Assembly: GCA_964504335.1 (NCBI GenBank)
Contig: CAZDET010000015.1
Span: forward strand, 1 to 64,000
Source: CAZDET01 sp964504335
GTDB lineage: Bacteria; Bacteroidota; Bacteroidia; Chitinophagales; Saprospiraceae
DNA: 64,000 nt
Direction: 5' to 3'
Shown: piece after piece, positions 51,928-61,424 of the stretch
Layout: each line of letters opens with the position of its first letter
How positions within the stretch are numbered: the first letter of the stretch is position 1
Made by a program: the position numbers and the translations under genes
Notes under the pieces: generated by a model
Databases searched by the model: none
What the model was told of the DNA's origin: nothing
The model's input: only the letters and a program-made list of their open reading frames with translations

Positions 51928-52239
51928 ATGCAAATCAACGTCCTAACGCCTGAACGCGAATTATTCGCCGGTAAGATCGTTTCAGTGAAGGTTCCGGGTG
52001 CTTCCGGGCGCTTCCAGGTATTCAAAAACCACGCGCCCATCGTGTCCAGCCTTACCGAAGGTACCATCGAAATGGTAACCGAAGTGGGCTCCTACCGCTA
52101 TTTTGATCCCGAAGAAGGCGACATTAAGAAGGCCTCCGAACCCGGGAAAGTCGTTGCCTTCCAAATTGAGGGGGGCTTCGTCGAAGTACTGAATAATAAT
52201 GTGACGCTCCTGGTGCAAATTGCCGGCAACCAGGGTTAG
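51928..52239 (+). CDS. atpC: F1 ATP synthase subunit epsilon
   Basis: 103 residues: the N-terminal beta-sandwich of epsilon (LTPERELFAGKIVSVKVPG, GRFQVFKNHAPIVS, GGFVEVLNNNVTLL) without the C-terminal helical hairpin that inhibits ATPase in longer forms. It follows atpD and ends before a hairpin. Confidence 0.95.
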   Translation: MQINVLTPERELFAGKIVSVKVPGASGRFQVFKNHAPIVSSLTEGTIEMVTEVGSYRYFDPEEGDIKKASEPGKVVAFQIEGGFVEVLNNNVTLLVQIAGNQG

Positions 52240-52259
52240 CGTTTGTAAGTGATATGTGC

Positions 52260-52291
52260 ACGGGCTCTTCTCCGCAGGGGGGAGGGCCCGT
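52260..52291 (+). terminator. Hairpin after atpDC
   Basis: ACGGGC (52260-52265) pairs with GCCCGT (52286-52291), and the pyrimidine-rich inner arm pairs with the G-rich one through G-C and G-T pairs around GCAG. There is no T run, so it may be a weak terminator or a stability element. Confidence 0.5.
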
Positions 52292-52335
52292 TGCTGTAAG
52301 ATTGCCGAAGGGGCTCACGGATAAACTGTACGCAT

Positions 52336-53406
52336 ATGCTCGATAAACTCGAAGCCATCCACAACCGCTTTCTCCTCCTGGAAGAACAAATGGCTGATCC
52401 TGAGATTATTGCTGATCAGGATCGGTATCGTCAGGTGGGAAAAGAGTACGGGCGCTTGAAAGAAATCAACGAAGCCTATCTGGCTTACCGGGAGTTGCTG
52501 GGTAATATCGAGACGAGCCGGCGCATGCAAAAGGATGCTGACCCGGACATGCGAGAAATGGCCACTGCCGAGTTGGAAGAACTCGAGCCCCAACGCACCG
52601 ACATGGAGGAGCGTATTCGCCTCATGTTGATTCCCCGCGACCCGGACGATGAGAAGGACGTCCTCGTAGAAATTCGCTCCGGAACGGGAGGCGATGAAGC
52701 CAGTATTTTTGCCGGCGACCTGCTGAAAATGTACCAGCGCTTCTTCGAGACCCAGGGCTGGAAGTCGGAAGTAATCGAAGAAAATGAAGGTACCGTCGGC
52801 GGCTATAACAAGGTCGTACTTCAGGTAAGCGGGGAGGATGTCTACGGAAAATTAAAATTCGAATCGGGTGCCCACCGCGTACAACGCGTACCAAAAACGG
52901 AGAGCCAGGGCCGGGTGCACACCTCGGCGGCTACCGTAGCGGTGATCCCCATCCTCGAAATGGAAGACGTCAACATCAATAAATCCGATCTTAAGATCGA
53001 CACCTTCCGAGCCAGCGGTGCCGGTGGCCAGCACGTAAACAAGACCGAGTCTGCCATCCGCATTACCCACCTGCCCACCGGAATTGTATCCGAAAGCCAG
53101 GACGGCCGCTCCCAACATAAAAACAAGGAAATCGCGATGCAGCAGCTAATTCGCCGCATCCGCGAAGCGCAGGAAAAAGAACAAGCCAGCGAACTAGCCG
53201 CGCAGCGGAAAAGCCTCGTGGGAACCGGCGACCGCTCCGACAAGATCCGCACCTATAATTATCCGCAAAACCGCGTGACGGATCACCGCATCAATCTCAC
53301 CCTCTACAACCTCGATCAAATCGTTAACGGCGACATCGAAGAAATTATCTCCTCCCTTCAAATGGCCGAGAATACCGAGAAAATGAAAGCGGGCATGTCT
53401 GTTTAG
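52336..53406 (+). CDS. prfA: Peptide chain release factor 1
   Basis: 356 residues. The codon-recognition P-K-T motif at 186-188 (RVPKTESQGRVHTS) is of the PxT type that marks RF1 (UAA/UAG) rather than RF2. The GGQ motif (GAGGQHVNKTESA) at 230-232 enters the peptidyl-transferase centre. Length is standard. The last four bases overlap the convergent TolB-like gene. Confidence 0.97.
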   Translation: MLDKLEAIHNRFLLLEEQMADPEIIADQDRYRQVGKEYGRLKEINEAYLAYRELLGNIETSRRMQKDADPDMREMATAELEELEPQRTDMEERIRLMLIPRDPDDEKDVLVEIRSGTGGDEASIFAGDLLKMYQRFFETQGWKSEVIEENEGTVGGYNKVVLQVSGEDVYGKLKFESGAHRVQRVPKTESQGRVHTSAATVAVIPILEMEDVNINKSDLKIDTFRASGAGGQHVNKTESAIRITHLPTGIVSESQDGRSQHKNKEIAMQQLIRRIREAQEKEQASELAAQRKSLVGTGDRSDKIRTYNYPQNRVTDHRINLTLYNLDQIVNGDIEEIISSLQMAENTEKMKAGMSV

Positions 53407-56400
53407 AAATCAAGTCCCAGACTGAGATGTATCTTCGGATCCTGCACTCTTCGGGTTTCGATCCCCCAGGCGTAATCCAGCCGAACAAAGTAGCCGAACA
53501 ACGTGGTGCGCAGGCCACCGCCGTAGCCGATCACCACCGGATCGCGGAAGCGGGTGACACGAACGACGACCGGATTGTTTTGCGGCGTTTGCGGGTAGGT
53601 GGTCGTGTTGAGCGGATTCTCTTCGCTGAACGGATCGCTGCCAACCCAGGCCGTGCCAATGTCGAAAAAGCCGACGACCTGGAAATTCCGGAAAAAAGGC
53701 GAGCGGATGCGGCGGGAAAAATACTGGAAGATCGGGACCCGCAGTTCCGAGTTGCCGAGCAGGAAGGTGCTTCCGTTGCGGATGTTGATATCGAAACCCC
53801 GAATGCCGTTTTCCAACTTTCGGAAGGCGAAAGCCGGATCGGTCGGCTGCGGGATGGACGTGTTCTGTTCGGGAAAGATCCAGTTGTCGGTTCCTCCCAG
53901 AATAAACAGGATGCGCTGGGTGCCGAAGGTTGTACCGCCCGCTGCACGGAAGGCGAGAATGGAGCGCTTATCCAGAGGCAGGTAGTGCCGGGCGTCGAAT
54001 CCGAGGTAGCCGAGGTAGCCCCCGCCGAAATCGGCTTGGAACCCGTCGTCGGTGTTGATGCTAAAGGTCTTAAAAACTTCTGCGAATATCTTATAGCGGG
54101 TGCCGTTCAGAATATTGAGATCCTTTTGGAGGGTATTGTCAAATACATACTCCAGGCGCAGGCCGATGCGCTGATCGTTTTGCAGCGGGTCGGTCTCCAG
54201 GGTACGCCGATCGGTGACGAGCGGCTGCACGCGGTCGCGTCGTAGCGTGAAGGTGGCTCGGAGGCTCCGGAAGATATCGAGGGGATAGCGCACCCCAAAC
54301 TGACCGAGCAAGGTATTGTTTTCGATCCGGCCGCCGCGGGCGAGCCGCTCGTCGTCGAGGCGGGTATTGCGCCGATAGAGTGCGTAATACTTGTCGAGCC
54401 GTCGCTTGCGGTCGTGGTAAATGAGAAAGTATTCGGTCCCGTCAAAAGTGGTCGGAATGCGAATCCCGCCGTCGATAACGTAGTCTTCGAACAGATCCTT
54501 GACACTTCCTTTCAGTAGCAGGCCGATGGGAAGGGCGTTGAAGGCATTATCGCTGCCGGCGGCGCTGTAGCTATCCAGCCCCTGAAACAGGTAATTGTTA
54601 TCGGCAGTGAACGTGATGTAGTCCAATCGGAACTGCAGGCGGTAGGGAACGATTCTACCGGGACGGAATTTATAGACGGTCCGATCTTCCGGATCGGAGA
54701 TTTGTTCCCTGGGAACGTTGCGGTTTAGGGGCGCTTGTTGGGTAGGTATTTCGGTGATTTCGTCCGTGTTTTTGATAATGGCCGGCGGCGGTGCCTGATC
54801 GTCGAACTGACTCTGAAAGAGATAATTGTCGATATCTATTTCGAGCGTGGGTGGTACCTGCTGGTCCTCACCCTGTTGTTCGACAGCGGATAAGGTATCC
54901 GCTTCTGATATTTCTTCGATTAGCTCGTAAGCGATACCCCGGGATATCTGATAGGCCGTCGGAGGAGGATTTTGAAAGGTATCGACATCAATTCGCTTTT
55001 TGTAGAGGTAGAAGCGCTCGGCATCGCGGTAGACTTCGAGGACTTGCTTTACCCGCGGAGCGGTGTGCTGGCTCAGCATGGAGCTGTTGACGTTCGTTGC
55101 ATTGTGCGTAACGGCGCGCTCCTTGACGATGGGGTATACCTCGATGGAATCGATCAATGTCGTATCCAGCATTTCCAGGCTGCTATCGGCGTGCAACACG
55201 ATTTCGTCTCCTCCTTGCAGATAAATCCGCTGCTCGTAATGGTGGATATAATCTTCCAGGTAACCGACGGCTCGATTGTAGATACCGCTTTGATCGGTTA
55301 GGTATCCAAACCAGGTGCTGTCGATGGCAATGGGGTTGCGTTCGTTAGCCAGGGGAGTATGAGTAATGCGCACGAACTCACCCGGCTTGTTTTCGATGTC
55401 GTAGTAGAAGAGGTCGAAGGTCTTGATGGGCAGGATCGTGTCCAGGCGTTGCGGCTTGACCAGTGAGTCGATCCGGTTGGAGGCAAACACAATGCCGGAA
55501 CGCCCGCGAATGCGTACGGCGCGCGCGTCGAGATCGTCGTAAAAGTCGTTGGTGATACGTTGCGATTGACGGGTCTGCGGATAGTAAAGGAAGATGTCGG
55601 AAAATCCCCGAACGGTTGCGCTGTAGACCAGCGTAGACGGATTGACATAGTCCATGCTGTAGACCCGATGGTATTCCGTCGATAAATCCTCTGTCACATC
55701 CTTTCCCGTCTGGAGGTCGTACCGCATCAATTTGGGTTGATCGCGCTGTTCGTACAGGATGGCGATCTCGTACCCGCTGGGATTCCAGGCCAGCAAGGGG
55801 TAATTGTAATCGGTAGCCTGAAGGGCATTGCGGAAGCCGCCCTTGTGGATGATTTTGCGTTCGCCGGTCGCTACTTCCTGGAGGTAGACCCGGTACTTTC
55901 CGATGTCGTTGGTGACGTATACCACCCGTTGCCCGTCGGGGCTGAGCTTCACCTGGGTAACCGGTAACTGCTTCCGGTTTTTGACCTCAATTTCCTGGCC
56001 GGTGGGCGCTTGGCGGCCAAGTAAGTCTTCGCGGTAGCGCTGCAGGAAAAAGTCGCGCCAATTGAAAAGGACCACCTCGTAGGGGCTGCCCAGCACGTAG
56101 AGAAAACCACTTTCTACCGACCGGTTAATTCGGGTGAGGTAGAGCAAATTGGAAACGGTGGCTTCACCGAAATTCTGGGCGATGTAGTACCAAAACGCAT
56201 GCCCCGCCAGGCGTGGAAATTCCTCACTGAGTTCTTCAAACGTTTCGTACTCGCCCGAAAGCAGCAACTGCCGCAGGCGGGTATCCGACTCCACACTCCA
56301 CGAACGCCCGATGTAGGCCAGTAAGCCGGCCTTAAACCAGTCGGGCAGATTCATCAGTACGGCATTCTGGACCACCTCTTGCAGGTTGGAGCCGAAGAGC

Positions 56401-56849
56401 ATGTGCTCGAGGTAGACCGAAGCGATGCCCTCCCGGATTTGCCGCCGCAGGTCGGTGTGATCGCCGTTGAAGTAGACGAACACTTTATTGCCCAGAAACT
56501 TGGCCTGGCCGGAGGTCGTTTCAAAAACCTCCTCGTTGCCGATGTTACTCTGCTTGAGGTCGGTAATGTCGGTATAGACGATTATTTGCACCTTCTCATT
56601 GATGCGGTGCTCCAACACATTTTGCAACTGGTCGAAATCGTACTCTGCGAGTTGCACGACCGTCTGCCCGATGTTGCGGGCTTCGCCGTACCAATAAGTG
56701 ATAAAGTTATCGCTTTCGTACTGAAGCCATTCGTCAAAATCGCGGTGGTACTGAACCCGATTCTTGCCGAAACTTTCCCGGTTGGTCTGGCCGAAGACGA
56801 GAGAAGCTGTCAGCGTACAGCACAAGAGCAATATAAAAATACGAGACAT
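53403..56849 (-). CDS. Outer-membrane TolB-propeller/beta-barrel protein with degenerate peptidase-like N-domain
   Basis: Start set at the ATG giving MSRIFILLLCCTLTASLVFGQ, a clean signal peptide; an ATG 27 bases upstream would add nine residues. The N-terminal 270 residues resemble the gluzincin-type (peptidase MA-like) domain of Bacteroidota TolB-like proteins, but the usual HExxH is missing (QIREGIASVYLEHML). A TolB/PD40 beta-propeller follows (VKLSPDGQRVVYVTND, LLAWNPSGYEIAILYE). The last 350 residues form an Omp85-like surface-antigen barrel ending LSLGLDF. Probably an outer-membrane protein of unknown role. Length about 1148 residues. Confidence 0.85.
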   Translation of the reverse strand: MSRIFILLLCCTLTASLVFGQTNRESFGKNRVQYHRDFDEWLQYESDNFITYWYGEARNIGQTVVQLAEYDFDQLQNVLEHRINEKVQIIVYTDITDLKQSNIGNEEVFETTSGQAKFLGNKVFVYFNGDHTDLRRQIREGIASVYLEHMLFGSNLQEVVQNAVLMNLPDWFKAGLLAYIGRSWSVESDTRLRQLLLSGEYETFEELSEEFPRLAGHAFWYYIAQNFGEATVSNLLYLTRINRSVESGFLYVLGSPYEVVLFNWRDFFLQRYREDLLGRQAPTGQEIEVKNRKQLPVTQVKLSPDGQRVVYVTNDIGKYRVYLQEVATGERKIIHKGGFRNALQATDYNYPLLAWNPSGYEIAILYEQRDQPKLMRYDLQTGKDVTEDLSTEYHRVYSMDYVNPSTLVYSATVRGFSDIFLYYPQTRQSQRITNDFYDDLDARAVRIRGRSGIVFASNRIDSLVKPQRLDTILPIKTFDLFYYDIENKPGEFVRITHTPLANERNPIAIDSTWFGYLTDQSGIYNRAVGYLEDYIHHYEQRIYLQGGDEIVLHADSSLEMLDTTLIDSIEVYPIVKERAVTHNATNVNSSMLSQHTAPRVKQVLEVYRDAERFYLYKKRIDVDTFQNPPPTAYQISRGIAYELIEEISEADTLSAVEQQGEDQQVPPTLEIDIDNYLFQSQFDDQAPPPAIIKNTDEITEIPTQQAPLNRNVPREQISDPEDRTVYKFRPGRIVPYRLQFRLDYITFTADNNYLFQGLDSYSAAGSDNAFNALPIGLLLKGSVKDLFEDYVIDGGIRIPTTFDGTEYFLIYHDRKRRLDKYYALYRRNTRLDDERLARGGRIENNTLLGQFGVRYPLDIFRSLRATFTLRRDRVQPLVTDRRTLETDPLQNDQRIGLRLEYVFDNTLQKDLNILNGTRYKIFAEVFKTFSINTDDGFQADFGGGYLGYLGFDARHYLPLDKRSILAFRAAGGTTFGTQRILFILGGTDNWIFPEQNTSIPQPTDPAFAFRKLENGIRGFDINIRNGSTFLLGNSELRVPIFQYFSRRIRSPFFRNFQVVGFFDIGTAWVGSDPFSEENPLNTTTYPQTPQNNPVVVRVTRFRDPVVIGYGGGLRTTLFGYFVRLDYAWGIETRRVQDPKIHLSLGLDF

Positions 56850-57009
56850 ACAAGTTGCTTTACCAAACAAAGACAAGGTGAAGGAAGCGGTTGTTTAGCA
56901 AACGTATATTTTTGCGTCCGGTCGTCGGGCAAAATACATCGTGGGTAATACCAATGATATTAAGATACGATTTTTTCCGCCCGGCCAAGTGTATCAAATT
57001 GTAGAAAGT

Positions 57010-57648
57010 ATGACAGAAGTGGCCGTCTTGACCTTTAATCCCTTCCAGGAAAACACCTATATAGTATACGATCAAACCAGGGAGTGTGTTATCATCGACC
57101 CCGGATGTTGGTCGGAAGAAGAGCGCCGGGCGCTCGATCGGGCCATTTCGGAGCGAGGGCTTCGGCCGGTACGGCTACTGAATACGCATTGCCACCTGGA
57201 TCACATATTCGGAAATCAATACGTCGCAGCTACGTACCAACTGGAGTTGGAAGCCCATCAGTTGGAAGCTCCAATCTTGGAGATTGCTCCTCAATTGGCG
57301 GTGATGTACGGTATGCCGCCAATGGAGCCCAGCCCGCCCATCGCGCACTTTCTGAACGAGGGCGAAACGGTTTCATTCGGCGCGACCGAGCTGGAAATCC
57401 TCCTGACACCAGGCCATTCTCCCGGCAGTATTTGCTTTTACTGTCGGCAGGAAGGATTCCTGATCGGCGGCGACGTCCTGTTTCACCGTAGCATCGGCCG
57501 CACCGACCTTCCCGGCGGCGATCACGACACGCTCATCGGCTCCATCCTCACCAAACTCATGCCGCTACCGGACGATACGATTGTCTATTCCGGCCATGGC
57601 CCTCAAACCACCATCGGTGAAGAACGGGCAGAAAACCCATTTTTATGA
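57010..57648 (+). CDS. MBL-fold hydrolase (glyoxalase II-like)
   Basis: 212 residues, start at the ATG giving MTEVAVLTFNPFQENTY, the family's usual start. Metal-binding motif THCHLDHIFGN, then TPGHSPGSICFY, GGDVLF and a final SGHGPQTTIGEE. The family hydrolyses thioesters such as S-lactoylglutathione or related substrates; the exact one is not readable. It is cytoplasmic. It stands 161 bases from the divergent TolB-like gene. Confidence 0.9.
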   Translation: MTEVAVLTFNPFQENTYIVYDQTRECVIIDPGCWSEEERRALDRAISERGLRPVRLLNTHCHLDHIFGNQYVAATYQLELEAHQLEAPILEIAPQLAVMYGMPPMEPSPPIAHFLNEGETVSFGATELEILLTPGHSPGSICFYCRQEGFLIGGDVLFHRSIGRTDLPGGDHDTLIGSILTKLMPLPDDTIVYSGHGPQTTIGEERAENPFL

Positions 57649-57850
57649 ATGGGACCATTTTGGTATACTTGTTGCTCGTTTTCGAAAGATATACGACCAC
57701 CTCAATGCCACCTGGCCATATACATGCCTAACTGAAAGTCTTCCCGGTAAGGCAGCGAATTCCAAGCCTGATGCGCCGATTTTAAAAACCATAAAGAGCT
57801 TGTCCGTTTTTATACACAAATCTCATCTGATTAAATTAAACAAATTCGAC

Positions 57851-58660
57851 ATGTTTAAGCGAATCTTGACGCTCACTCTATTTGCAATGCTGGCGATAAT
57901 GGGTCTGCAGGCTCAGGAAGAGGCTTCGGCTGTTAGCCTGTACAACGACGGTTTGGAAAAAGCAAAGTCCGGCGAATTTGAGTCAGCTATCGAATTGCTG
58001 GAGCAGGCCATCGAAAAGGCCGATCCGGAAAACGAAACCGAAGCTAAAGTCGTGCGGCTTGCTAAGGCAAATGGCTCTCGCGCTGCGTATGCCTTGGGCA
58101 CCAAGCAGTTGAAGGCCAAGGACTACGATGCGGCCCTCGCAGGCTTCCAGAAGGGCGTTGCCATGAACGAAAAATACTACGGCAATTATCGCGGTATTGC
58201 CCAATCGTACGAAGGCCAGGACAAAATCGCCGAGGCCATTCCTTATTACGTCAAGGCCGGCCAACTGGCCGCAAACGACAAGAAAGCCGCCGACAAGGCC
58301 GACTCTTACCTGGCAAAGGCAGAAAACCTCGTAGCGATCGCCTGGGGCAACAGCGAGTGGGACAATGTAATGGCCTTCGCTGGCGCACTATTCGAAGCCG
58401 GTCACGAAACCGCAGATGCCTACTATTACCTGGCTACTGCTCATAATGCAAAGGGTGACTCCCAGAAGGCGGTGGAAATGGTTGATAAAGCTATCGCAAT
58501 GGCCGAAGGAAACCCGAGCAAATATTACTTCAAGAAGGGAGAAGCGCTCGAAGCGGCCGGTCAGAAAGAAGCAGCCGTGGAAGCCTACAAGCAGGTAACC
58601 TCCGAAAAGTACGCCGAGCAGGCAAAGTACAAGGTTACAGAATTGAGTGGCGGTAAGTAG
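57851..58660 (+). CDS. Secreted tetratricopeptide-repeat protein
   Basis: 269 residues, start at the ATG giving MFKRILTLTLFAMLAIMGLQAQ, a signal peptide; the frame is open well upstream but not coding in character. The mature protein has several TPR units (SLYNDGLEKAKSGEFESAIEL, AYYYLATAHNAKGDSQKA). Lysine/alanine-rich, probably periplasmic. Partner unknown. A hairpin follows. Confidence 0.85.
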   Translation: MFKRILTLTLFAMLAIMGLQAQEEASAVSLYNDGLEKAKSGEFESAIELLEQAIEKADPENETEAKVVRLAKANGSRAAYALGTKQLKAKDYDAALAGFQKGVAMNEKYYGNYRGIAQSYEGQDKIAEAIPYYVKAGQLAANDKKAADKADSYLAKAENLVAIAWGNSEWDNVMAFAGALFEAGHETADAYYYLATAHNAKGDSQKAVEMVDKAIAMAEGNPSKYYFKKGEALEAAGQKEAAVEAYKQVTSEKYAEQAKYKVTELSGGK

Positions 58661-58683
58661 CGATCGCTTCTGAGAAACGATGG

Positions 58684-58714
58684 GTTGAGGTTGAGTTATC
58701 TTCTCAACCTCAAT
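58684..58714. terminator. Hairpin between convergent TPR and SDR genes
   Basis: TTGAGGTTGAG (58685-58695) pairs exactly with CTCAACCTCAA (58703-58713) around TTATCTT, with a G-T pair at the base. The repeated word (GGTTGAG) resembles the style of the other intergenic hairpins in this window. Confidence 0.65.
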
Positions 58715-58727
58715 CTTGTGGTTCATT

Positions 58728-59759
58728 CTATTCCTTCCGATTCCGATTGCGCAGCAGGGCCGCTGCTCCAAACAGCAGGCCGGCCAGGGCGGTAGCCCCC
58801 ACTGCCCGGTAGGTATCGATCGTTAGAGATACTGCCTGGCGGCGCGCATGCCGATCGTAGCGGCCGCGGGCACCGTGATCGCCCGGTGCGGGTTCCCATA
58901 GGTTGGTAGCGTGCTCCGGTTCTGCCAAGTCGGCTCTTTTCGGTGGGTTGTCCGGCTCCGAGCGGCCGAGTAAGCGCCCCATTTGACGTCCGATCCAGGA
59001 GCGTCGATCGATGCCGGGAAGGACCTGTAATCCGATGAAGTATTCTTTCCCGCCTCCCGAAGCAGCTCGGGCGATGGCCCGCGCAGCGACGTCGGGTTGG
59101 TACACTACGCCCGTTGGAGCGGTAGCGTAAACGGTTCGGTTGGAGAGGAGTTCGTGTCGCGGGGTATTCAGTGCGGGAAGGTGAATCAGCGACAAACTGA
59201 CTCCCCGGTGGCTACCGGCTAATTCTTGCCGCAGGCTGTCGTAAAAACCCTTTAGTCCCGATTTGGCCCCGGCGTAGGCGGTCTGGAAGCGGAGCCCTTT
59301 CCCCACGGCCTGATCGCTGATCAGTACGATGTGTCCGCGTTGGCGTTCGATCATGCGCCGCAGCGCTACCTGGGTGCCGTACACGGCTCCGAGGTAAGCC
59401 ACTTCCGTAACCCGCTGGAATTCGGCAGGTTGTAGCTGGGTAAAGGGGGCGACTACGCTGACACTTGCGTTGTTGATCCACACATCGATGGGGCCAAATT
59501 GCGCTTCTATTTGTTTGGCGGCGGCTTCCAGTTGCTCCCAGTGGGCTACATCGGTTGGGATGACCATGGCCTGCCCGCCGAGTTGGATGGCCTCCTGGCG
59601 GGCCGCCTCCAAGCCGTCGGGGTTACGGGCCAGCAGGCCGATCCGGGCCCGCTGCCGGCCGTACTCACGTACGAGTGCCCGCCCCAATCCGGCAGAAGCT
59701 CCGGTAATGACCACGACCTGACCTTCCCGGAAATACGGTTGCCCGACTTGATCCGACAT
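58728..59759 (-). CDS. Short-chain dehydrogenase/reductase with C-terminal membrane helix
   Basis: 343 residues. The nucleotide-binding TGASAGLG is at 19-26, NNASVSV follows the fourth strand, and the catalytic Tyr/Lys pair is in TAYAGAKSG. The extra 90 residues include a basic linker and a C-terminal hydrophobic helix (ATALAGLLFGAAALL), which suggests membrane anchoring. The family reduces or oxidises carbonyl/hydroxyl groups with NAD(P). Divergent from the photolyase gene. Confidence 0.92.
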   Translation of the reverse strand: MSDQVGQPYFREGQVVVITGASAGLGRALVREYGRQRARIGLLARNPDGLEAARQEAIQLGGQAMVIPTDVAHWEQLEAAAKQIEAQFGPIDVWINNASVSVVAPFTQLQPAEFQRVTEVAYLGAVYGTQVALRRMIERQRGHIVLISDQAVGKGLRFQTAYAGAKSGLKGFYDSLRQELAGSHRGVSLSLIHLPALNTPRHELLSNRTVYATAPTGVVYQPDVAARAIARAASGGGKEYFIGLQVLPGIDRRSWIGRQMGRLLGRSEPDNPPKRADLAEPEHATNLWEPAPGDHGARGRYDRHARRQAVSLTIDTYRAVGATALAGLLFGAAALLRNRNRKE

Positions 59760-59871
59760 ACATTGCTTTTTATAGAGAACCAGTCAGATTGGGAGAGGTT
59801 TGAGGATATTCTGACAACTCAACGGAGGCGGTTAAGGTTACCTCTGAGCCATTATCAAAAGACAACGGGCC

Positions 59872-61374
59872 ATGCGTCAAGCAGTACAGATTGTTTGGTT
59901 GAAGCGCGACCTCCGGTTGCGCGATCACGCGCCGTTGGCTGCTGCCGCCGAGGGTTCGGCTCCCGTGCTTCTCCTCTACTGTTTTGAGCCCGAATTGGTC
60001 GCCAATCCCCATTACAGCGAACGGCACTGGCGGTTCATTTACGAAAGTCTGGTCGATCTCAACCGGCAGCTCGAACCGCTGGGAGGGCAGGTGTTGATAT
60101 GCCACCACACGGTCGTACCGACGTTACAGTGGCTGCACCGGCATTTCCGAATCCAGGCCCTTTTCAGCCATCAGGAAACCGGCATGAAAGTCACTTTTGA
60201 CCGAGACCGGGCTGTGCGAGCCTTTTGCCGCGAACGACATATTTCCTGGCGGGAGTTTCCGCAGGATGGAGTCATCCGGGGGCGCAAGCACCGCGATGGA
60301 TTTCGGGCTTCAGTAAACGCATTTCTGCAACGTCCTCCCATTTCGGTACCGCTTTCGCAACTGCGCTTTGCTCCGCTACCCGATGAGGCGTTTCCGGGAG
60401 TACCGATTCCCGATAAATGGAAAACCTATCAACCACCGTTCCAACCGGGCGGGGAGCGCAAGGCGTGGCAATACCTGGATAGCTTTCTGCGCGAGCGGGG
60501 GCGAAGTTACACCCGGCAACTCTCCAAGCCGGCGCCCAGCCGGTACTCCTGCAGTCGGATTAGCCCGTATTTGGCCTACGGAAATATCAGCCTGCGCGAG
60601 CTGTGGCAGTGGTCGTTCCGATCGGCGGGCGGCCAACAATTGGCTACCGAGCTGGAGCGCTTTCGCGAGCGGACCTGGTGGCGCACGCACTACCTGCAAA
60701 AACTCGAAGCGGAATGGCAAATCGAATTCGAGCCGATCAACCGCAATTTGCACCGGCTGAACCGGCAGGTTGATCCGGAGTTCTTTCGTGCCTGGATGGA
60801 GGGGCATACCGGGTTTCCGATGGTCGATGCCAGCATGCGTTGTTTGCAAGCCACCGGCTGGCTCAACTTTCGGATGCGGGCGATGCTCGTGACCTTTGCC
60901 TCCTATGCCCTCTGGCAGCCGTTTCGACCGATTGCGGAAGTTCTGGCCCGGCTCTTTCTCGATTTCGAACCGGGGATTCACTTTCCGCAGATACAGATGC
61001 AGGCGGGCCTGACCGGCTATCATCCGCTGCGCATTTTCAGCCCGATCATTCAGGGAGAACAACACGATGCCGACGGGGCATTCGTGCATCGGTGGGTACC
61101 GGAATTGCGGGCCGTGCCGCCTCCCTATTGCCATTACCCCTGGCGGCTGACGCCGCTGGAGCGGGGCCTCTACCGCATCGAGTTGGGGCGGGATTATCCG
61201 GCTCCGATAGTTGATTACGAGACCGTCATTCGAGCGGCAAAGGAGCGCTACTGGGCGGTCCGGCAGGAGCCGGCTACCCGGGCATTGCTGCCCGCAATTT
61301 GGCGTACTCATTGCATGGCCGAAAATGAGGCCGAATACCGAAAAGAGTTGGCACGAACTGCTATGCCGGATTGA
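59872..61374 (+). CDS. Cryptochrome/DNA photolyase family protein
   Basis: 500 residues. The N-terminal antenna domain starts VQIVWLKRDLRLRDHAPL. The C-terminal FAD domain has TGFPMVDASMRCLQATGWLNFRMRAML, then LDFEPGIHFPQIQMQAGLTGYHPLRIFSP and DGAFVHRWVPEL in the expected order. It would either repair UV-induced pyrimidine dimers with blue light or act as a cryptochrome; sequence alone does not separate these. The variant QIQMQAG in place of the common WQ-x-AG suggests a less usual subgroup. Confidence 0.9.
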   Translation: MRQAVQIVWLKRDLRLRDHAPLAAAAEGSAPVLLLYCFEPELVANPHYSERHWRFIYESLVDLNRQLEPLGGQVLICHHTVVPTLQWLHRHFRIQALFSHQETGMKVTFDRDRAVRAFCRERHISWREFPQDGVIRGRKHRDGFRASVNAFLQRPPISVPLSQLRFAPLPDEAFPGVPIPDKWKTYQPPFQPGGERKAWQYLDSFLRERGRSYTRQLSKPAPSRYSCSRISPYLAYGNISLRELWQWSFRSAGGQQLATELERFRERTWWRTHYLQKLEAEWQIEFEPINRNLHRLNRQVDPEFFRAWMEGHTGFPMVDASMRCLQATGWLNFRMRAMLVTFASYALWQPFRPIAEVLARLFLDFEPGIHFPQIQMQAGLTGYHPLRIFSPIIQGEQHDADGAFVHRWVPELRAVPPPYCHYPWRLTPLERGLYRIELGRDYPAPIVDYETVIRAAKERYWAVRQEPATRALLPAIWRTHCMAENEAEYRKELARTAMPD

Positions 61375-61424
61375 TCAAAAGGCGTATTTTCCGATCCTAT
61401 TGCTTTATTCGTGACTACCCAAAC

